A stretch of DNA of 64,000 bases from an uncultured bacterium (GTDB lineage: Bacteria > Cyanobacteriota > Vampirovibrionia > Gastranaerophilales > Gastranaerophilaceae), in NCBI GenBank assembly GCA_948684385.1, contig CAPQCU010000007.1, forward strand, positions 24,019 through 88,018, read 5' to 3'. Below, one piece after another: positions 59,800 to 64,000 of the stretch. Under the pieces are notes generated by a model. That model saw only the letters and a list, made by a program, of their open reading frames with translations. It had not been told where the DNA came from and ran no database searches. The translations under genes were made by a program, and so were the position numbers. Each line of letters opens with the position of its first letter. Position 1 is the stretch's first letter.

Positions 59800-62700
59800 A
59801 TGACAATATCATTTAGCGGATTAGCATCAGGACTTGACACCTCTTCATGGGTCGAATCACTTGTAAAACTCAAACAAGCCAAAATCGACACACTTGAAGA
59901 AGAAAAAGAAAATATTCTTTTATCCAGAGAAACACTTGATAATATCAAGTCGTTCTTTTCTTCTTTCCGCTCGGTTATCGAGAAAGTTACCGATGCAAAA
60001 TTCGGCATTCCGGCAATGGATTTGTTTGCACAAAACCTTGCAACATCTTCAAATCTTGATATCTTAACCGGTAGCGCGACTACAGAGGCTGAGCAGGGCA
60101 AATACGATGTGCTTGTAAACCAGCTTGCAACAAACAGCGAAGCAAATAGTCGTTATGCTTATATGACAACAATTGTGCAGACTACTACTGCAACTTACGA
60201 CTCAAAACTTACACATCTTGGAGTTAAAGCAGGAAATATTGGCATTACTGTAGACGGAGTCGAACGCAGCATTACAATTTCTGAAAATGAAACAATACAG
60301 AGCTTTAGAGACAAGTTAGAAGAAATCGGAGTTAAATCAAGCTACAACGAAAATACCGGTGTTTTTTGTATCGATATTGATAAAGACGCAATTAATGATA
60401 TTGATAACACAGGAATTATTTCAGCTCTTCACCTTGAAGGTGTTAATGAAGGTTATACTTCCGATTCTCTTCAAACTTCAAAGACTGATACGATTTACTC
60501 AGCTGCAACCACTTCTACCCTTATGTCAGAACTCGGTGCCAAAAACGGAGTTGTTCAAGTTCGGGCAAATGATGCTGATTACCGGATTACAATCACAAAC
60601 TCTACAACTCTGGGGAGCTTTATTAACGATTTAAAAAGCCATAATATTGAAGCTGAACTTGATAATAACGGAATATTGACGATTTCAGATGCGAGAATAA
60701 CAGATGAAGGCACAACAAATATTTTAAACGCTTTGGGGCTTGACTCCGATATTTATTCAAATAAACAAATTTCAGGCGAGCTTAGCCATAAATCGATTTT
60801 AATCACAAGCACAGAAGTTTCTGCAAACACTCTGCTAAAAGATTTAGGCGAAGGTATTAATATTACAAACGGACAAACCGTTATTCTTAAAAATTCCAAC
60901 AATGTATACAAGACTATAACGGTCGGAACAGGAACAACCGTAGGCAAATTGCTTACAGACATTACAAACGCCGGTCTTTATGCAGAGCTGAACTCTGATG
61001 GCAGGGTTGAAATCTCAGGAGGAACTATCACAGGCGGAAGTTTTGACGCTATTTCTGCTCTTAAACTCACAACTGAGCCTTACACTGCGATGACTACAGG
61101 TAAGCCGCTCACTGAAACAGTTGAAACTTTTGAGCTCGTTACTCTCGAGACTAAGCTCGTTGATGATTTGAAAGTCAGAGCCGGATATATTGAAGTTACT
61201 GACGCAGATGGTAACAAATTCTACGAAAAAATCTACCACGGACAGACGTTAGCAGACTTCATGTCTGATATGGGGAACCTCGGAATTTACACTAAACTCC
61301 GTGATGACGGGGTTTTAGAAATCACAGGCGGAGCTTTTTCTACCCTTTCTGACGACAGAGTTAAAGCTTTGATTGCAAACGGAACAATCAGAGAAACTGA
61401 TGACAGGTACAAACAGGGTACGGATATTTTAACCTGCCTTTACGGTGCTCCGGTTATTTCTACTGACCAAATCTCTGTTGCTTCTACTTATTCTAAATCA
61501 AGGGCTCTTACATATTCCGTCACAAATACTATTAACGCTGAGCTTACGACAAAGCTCGGTAACTTAGGTTTAAGCGCAAACGGGAACGCTGTTTTCAATG
61601 TAAGGGGTGAAAACAGGACGATTAACGTAACGAAAGACACAACGATTGACGGGTTAATGACCGCTTTGCAAAATGTCGGTATCGCCTCTTCGTGGGACAC
61701 TGACACGCACAGGTTAACAATCGAAAACGCTACGCTTACAGGAGGAACGTCAAATCTAAAGGCGGTTTTGGATTTGAGTGAAACGGTTTCAGGGAAGTAC
61801 ATAAGCTCAGGAGCTCTTTACGCAAGAGTAAGAGAGCTTGCTGATAACGATAGCAGGATAAGCGATTTTATTACACTTCCAACCGATAAAACTCTTGTTA
61901 TTCATGATGAAATCGGAACAAACAAAGCTACAGTATCAGTAAACTCAACAATGACCTTTGATGAACTTTTTAAAACTCTGGGTAATTACGGTATTCAGGG
62001 TTCTATTAGCAACGGAGTTGTGACATTCACTTCAAACAACGGCTCTTATGTTACCGGAGATATTTTAAAAGAACTTGGAATGACAAGCGTTTTAACTACT
62101 ATTACCGTAACAACAACTATTGGCACAAGTTCAAGCGGCTCAGCTATTTATTATACAACAACTCAGGATGCAACAGGTTCAACAACATTTGCACAAATTG
62201 GTTCCGGTGGAAATAAAACATGGCGCATTATGAACGGCCAGACAGGCACGCAAGTTGCTTCAGGAAATTTTGCGGACAGCACAACTATTGGAGAATTCTT
62301 AAATATTTTGGGACAGTACGGTTTTTCAGGGAGCATTGATGGCGGATTTGTCACAGTGTCTTCTCCACAAGGCTATTATGTAACAGGAACAGCAGCTGAT
62401 GCACTCGGACTTGCAACTTATAATTTCACTATGACTGTTCACGGAACCGGTACAAATACAATTGCTGCAACCGATACGTTTACTGTTAACCAAACGAGAA
62501 CAATTACTTCTTCAGGATTTGTTACCGTCAATGCAAGTGAAACAATCGTTGTTGACGTAACAAGAACCATAAACACAGATTCTAGCGGATACGTAACTAT
62601 TACTGTAACTGATACAATTACTGTAAACGTAACTAAAACAATAAATACAGACAGTTCCGGCTCAACTGTAATAACAAATTCAACAGTTATAACAATGACC

Positions 62701-64000
62701 GTTGCTCAAACACTAACCACAACTATTACAACAACATCGGCAGCAACGCAGACAAACTCTGTTTACACATTTGCCTCTTTACAAACAACTGCAGGCAGTC
62801 TTGGGATTAGCGGAAATTATGTTCTAAAACAAAGTGGTAAAAATGGCAAAACAATAACTATAACTATTGGCTATTCCGAGTCTATACAAACAATGCTTGA
62901 TAAACTAAACCAAAACAATGTTGGCGTTCAATTTGACTATCAAGAAAATACAGGTAAATTCTTTGTTTATGGATGTTATGAAAATGGATATAACTGGGGG
63001 CTAGATCAAACGTCTGCAAGTAAATTAAAAATTTATACAACAATTCCTGGACGTACAGCTGAATTCGCTGGTCCAAGCAGTTCTTCATTTTATACAACCA
63101 GAAGCGTTACACAAGTTGTCAGTACAACATCTACTATAAAAACAACAAGTACAGTAAGCGTTGCAGTAACCAAAACAATAACCGATACATTCACAGTTGA
63201 CCTTGATACAACAGGAAAAACTACAATAAATATAGTTCAAACTATAACGGTATCCGATACTCGAACGGAAAAAGTCGATACAACAGGAACGGTCACCATT
63301 AACATCAAACAGACTCTAACCATAAGTGCAACAAGTACGGAGAATGTAAGCACTACAGGCACGGTTAACATATCACAAACCGTCACTGTCACAGCGCATC
63401 AAACAATTACTGTTGATGTAACATCAACAAGAACGGTGACCGCAAATAAATCTACTACCGACCACAACCAGTATTCAACGGGTTATCAGCTAAATGGCAA
63501 TACTAAGTTGTATGAAATCGGAATGAATACCGGAACAGTAAGCGGTGTCTACAACGGAGAAGCGTTCACCATTACAATTAATAACCAGACAACCATTGAT
63601 GGATTTGCAGCACAGCTTGCCGCTTACGGAATAGAAGCATCTGCATCAAACGGTTCAATGACATTTAAAGGAACAAGCTCGGGATACATTACCGGAGCAA
63701 CAAATTCAGCAGCCTTTCTTGGCGCAAAAAGCGCTTACACAACAAAAACTTCAACTACAGTCGAAGGATTTAACACAAACTCTGATACTCAGGATAGAAC
63801 TATCCTAAATACCGCCACTCTAGCCACCAAACTCTCCGAGCTCACCACCACCTCCGGGGGGTCACTAGGCATCTCGTCCGGTAACATCTACGTCTACAAA
63901 GACGGAACACGCCACCTCGTTAACATCAACAACGACGACACCCTACAAACACTCTCCGCCAAGCTCAGCCAGTACGGCATTACAATGACCCTCGCTTCCG
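59800..64000 (+). CDS. fliD: Giant flagellar cap protein FliD (3' end outside window)
   Basis: The frame starts with ATG at 59800 (AAGGA upstream) and stays open to the window end, at least 1400 codons; FliD is usually 450-700. The N-terminus MTISFSGLASGLDTSSWVES is the FliD signature, with a coiled-coil segment after it (about 20-60). FliD caps the filament tip and guides flagellin assembly. Most of the rest consists of repeated flagellin-IN-like units (for example ITISENETIQSFRDKLEEIG and TFDELFKTLGNYGIQG). Between the units are two Thr/Val-rich stretches (about 62440-62760 and 63100-63480) with TITVNVTKTI-like strands. The cap could double as an adhesin. The last 220 bases change to C-rich codons. 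Confidence 0.88.
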   Translation, partial: MTISFSGLASGLDTSSWVESLVKLKQAKIDTLEEEKENILLSRETLDNIKSFFSSFRSVIEKVTDAKFGIPAMDLFAQNLATSSNLDILTGSATTEAEQGKYDVLVNQLATNSEANSRYAYMTTIVQTTTATYDSKLTHLGVKAGNIGITVDGVERSITISENETIQSFRDKLEEIGVKSSYNENTGVFCIDIDKDAINDIDNTGIISALHLEGVNEGYTSDSLQTSKTDTIYSAATTSTLMSELGAKNGVVQVRANDADYRITITNSTTLGSFINDLKSHNIEAELDNNGILTISDARITDEGTTNILNALGLDSDIYSNKQISGELSHKSILITSTEVSANTLLKDLGEGINITNGQTVILKNSNNVYKTITVGTGTTVGKLLTDITNAGLYAELNSDGRVEISGGTITGGSFDAISALKLTTEPYTAMTTGKPLTETVETFELVTLETKLVDDLKVRAGYIEVTDADGNKFYEKIYHGQTLADFMSDMGNLGIYTKLRDDGVLEITGGAFSTLSDDRVKALIANGTIRETDDRYKQGTDILTCLYGAPVISTDQISVASTYSKSRALTYSVTNTINAELTTKLGNLGLSANGNAVFNVRGENRTINVTKDTTIDGLMTALQNVGIASSWDTDTHRLTIENATLTGGTSNLKAVLDLSETVSGKYISSGALYARVRELADNDSRISDFITLPTDKTLVIHDEIGTNKATVSVNSTMTFDELFKTLGNYGIQGSISNGVVTFTSNNGSYVTGDILKELGMTSVLTTITVTTTIGTSSSGSAIYYTTTQDATGSTTFAQIGSGGNKTWRIMNGQTGTQVASGNFADSTTIGEFLNILGQYGFSGSIDGGFVTVSSPQGYYVTGTAADALGLATYNFTMTVHGTGTNTIAATDTFTVNQTRTITSSGFVTVNASETIVVDVTRTINTDSSGYVTITVTDTITVNVTKTINTDSSGSTVITNSTVITMTVAQTLTTTITTTSAATQTNSVYTFASLQTTAGSLGISGNYVLKQSGKNGKTITITIGYSESIQTMLDKLNQNNVGVQFDYQENTGKFFVYGCYENGYNWGLDQTSASKLKIYTTIPGRTAEFAGPSSSSFYTTRSVTQVVSTTSTIKTTSTVSVAVTKTITDTFTVDLDTTGKTTINIVQTITVSDTRTEKVDTTGTVTINIKQTLTISATSTENVSTTGTVNISQTVTVTAHQTITVDVTSTRTVTANKSTTDHNQYSTGYQLNGNTKLYEIGMNTGTVSGVYNGEAFTITINNQTTIDGFAAQLAAYGIEASASNGSMTFKGTSSGYITGATNSAAFLGAKSAYTTKTSTTVEGFNTNSDTQDRTILNTATLATKLSELTTTSGGSLGISSGNIYVYKDGTRHLVNINNDDTLQTLSAKLSQYGITMTLAS

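Noticed and set aside
61488..61802. Minus-strand frames under fliD (59781-60101, 61488-61802 and others)
   Set aside because: They are shadows of one long plus-strand frame that starts with the FliD signature and has no stop to the window end.
1..64000. CRISPR arrays
   Set aside because: No regular repeat-spacer series was found; the GGGGTAAAT pairs have only two copies each with variable interiors and no cas genes nearby.

Overview
The window looks like a chromosome segment of a low-GC, Gram-negative, non-photosynthetic relative of Cyanobacteria, most likely an animal-gut Gastranaerophilales (Vampirovibrionia, formerly Melainabacteria). The reasons are a response regulator at 45852-46643 of the cyanobacterial RpaB/Ycf27 type with no photosynthesis gene in sight, an outer membrane implied by an MCE/MlaFE lipid transporter, an MsbA-like exporter and a large autotransporter, and flagellar genes (a FliA-type sigma factor, flagellin and FliD). 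This placement is inferred from the genes; no taxonomic search was run.

Region 1 (1-32.6 kb) is core genome: envelope and lipoprotein processing (rluD, lspA), serine catabolism (sdaAB, sdaAA), pheS, a flagellar-type sigma factor, and a cell-wall cluster on the minus strand (murC, then murB-ddl-ftsQ-hemW). The cell-wall cluster is interrupted by a broken J-domain gene on the opposite strand. Next come an alpha-oxoamine synthase paired with an extended SDR, rsmD, a BioD-like protein, yjbQ, an rqcP-like gene, a purine nucleoside phosphorylase, the MCE lipid transporter (mlaE, mlaF, mlaD), and a plus-strand run of lipid exporter, manC, mtaB, gatC and pyrG. The region ends with an isocitrate dehydrogenase, an aminotransferase with an Lrp-type regulator, and tRNA-Thr.

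Region 2 (34.82-45.69 kb) is an integrated element of about 10.9 kb. It is bounded by 38-bp direct repeats covering the 3' end and terminator of tRNA-His. It carries a one-polypeptide restriction-modification enzyme, an Mrr-type nuclease, a small serine resolvase, a DUF6471-like regulator behind a divergent promoter, two unrecognised or weakly recognised proteins (one possibly a replication initiator), and a large serine recombinase. The recombinase gene reads through attR into the antisense strand of the tRNA.

Region 3 (45.7-64 kb) returns to core and surface functions: the RpaB-like regulator, panD, glutaredoxin, flagellin with a sigma-28-like promoter, rubrerythrin, a 2184-residue autotransporter, a solitary adenine methyltransferase, and the first 1400 codons of a giant FliD that runs off the end.

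The most unusual signal is a short dispersed repeat, GGGGTAAAT-N19 to 22-ACTACMAG. It is found between genes, in tandem pairs, at the 3' end of an ABC-transporter gene, and once in frame inside murC, where it appears to add about 18-20 residues to an essential enzyme. It is absent from the integrated element.
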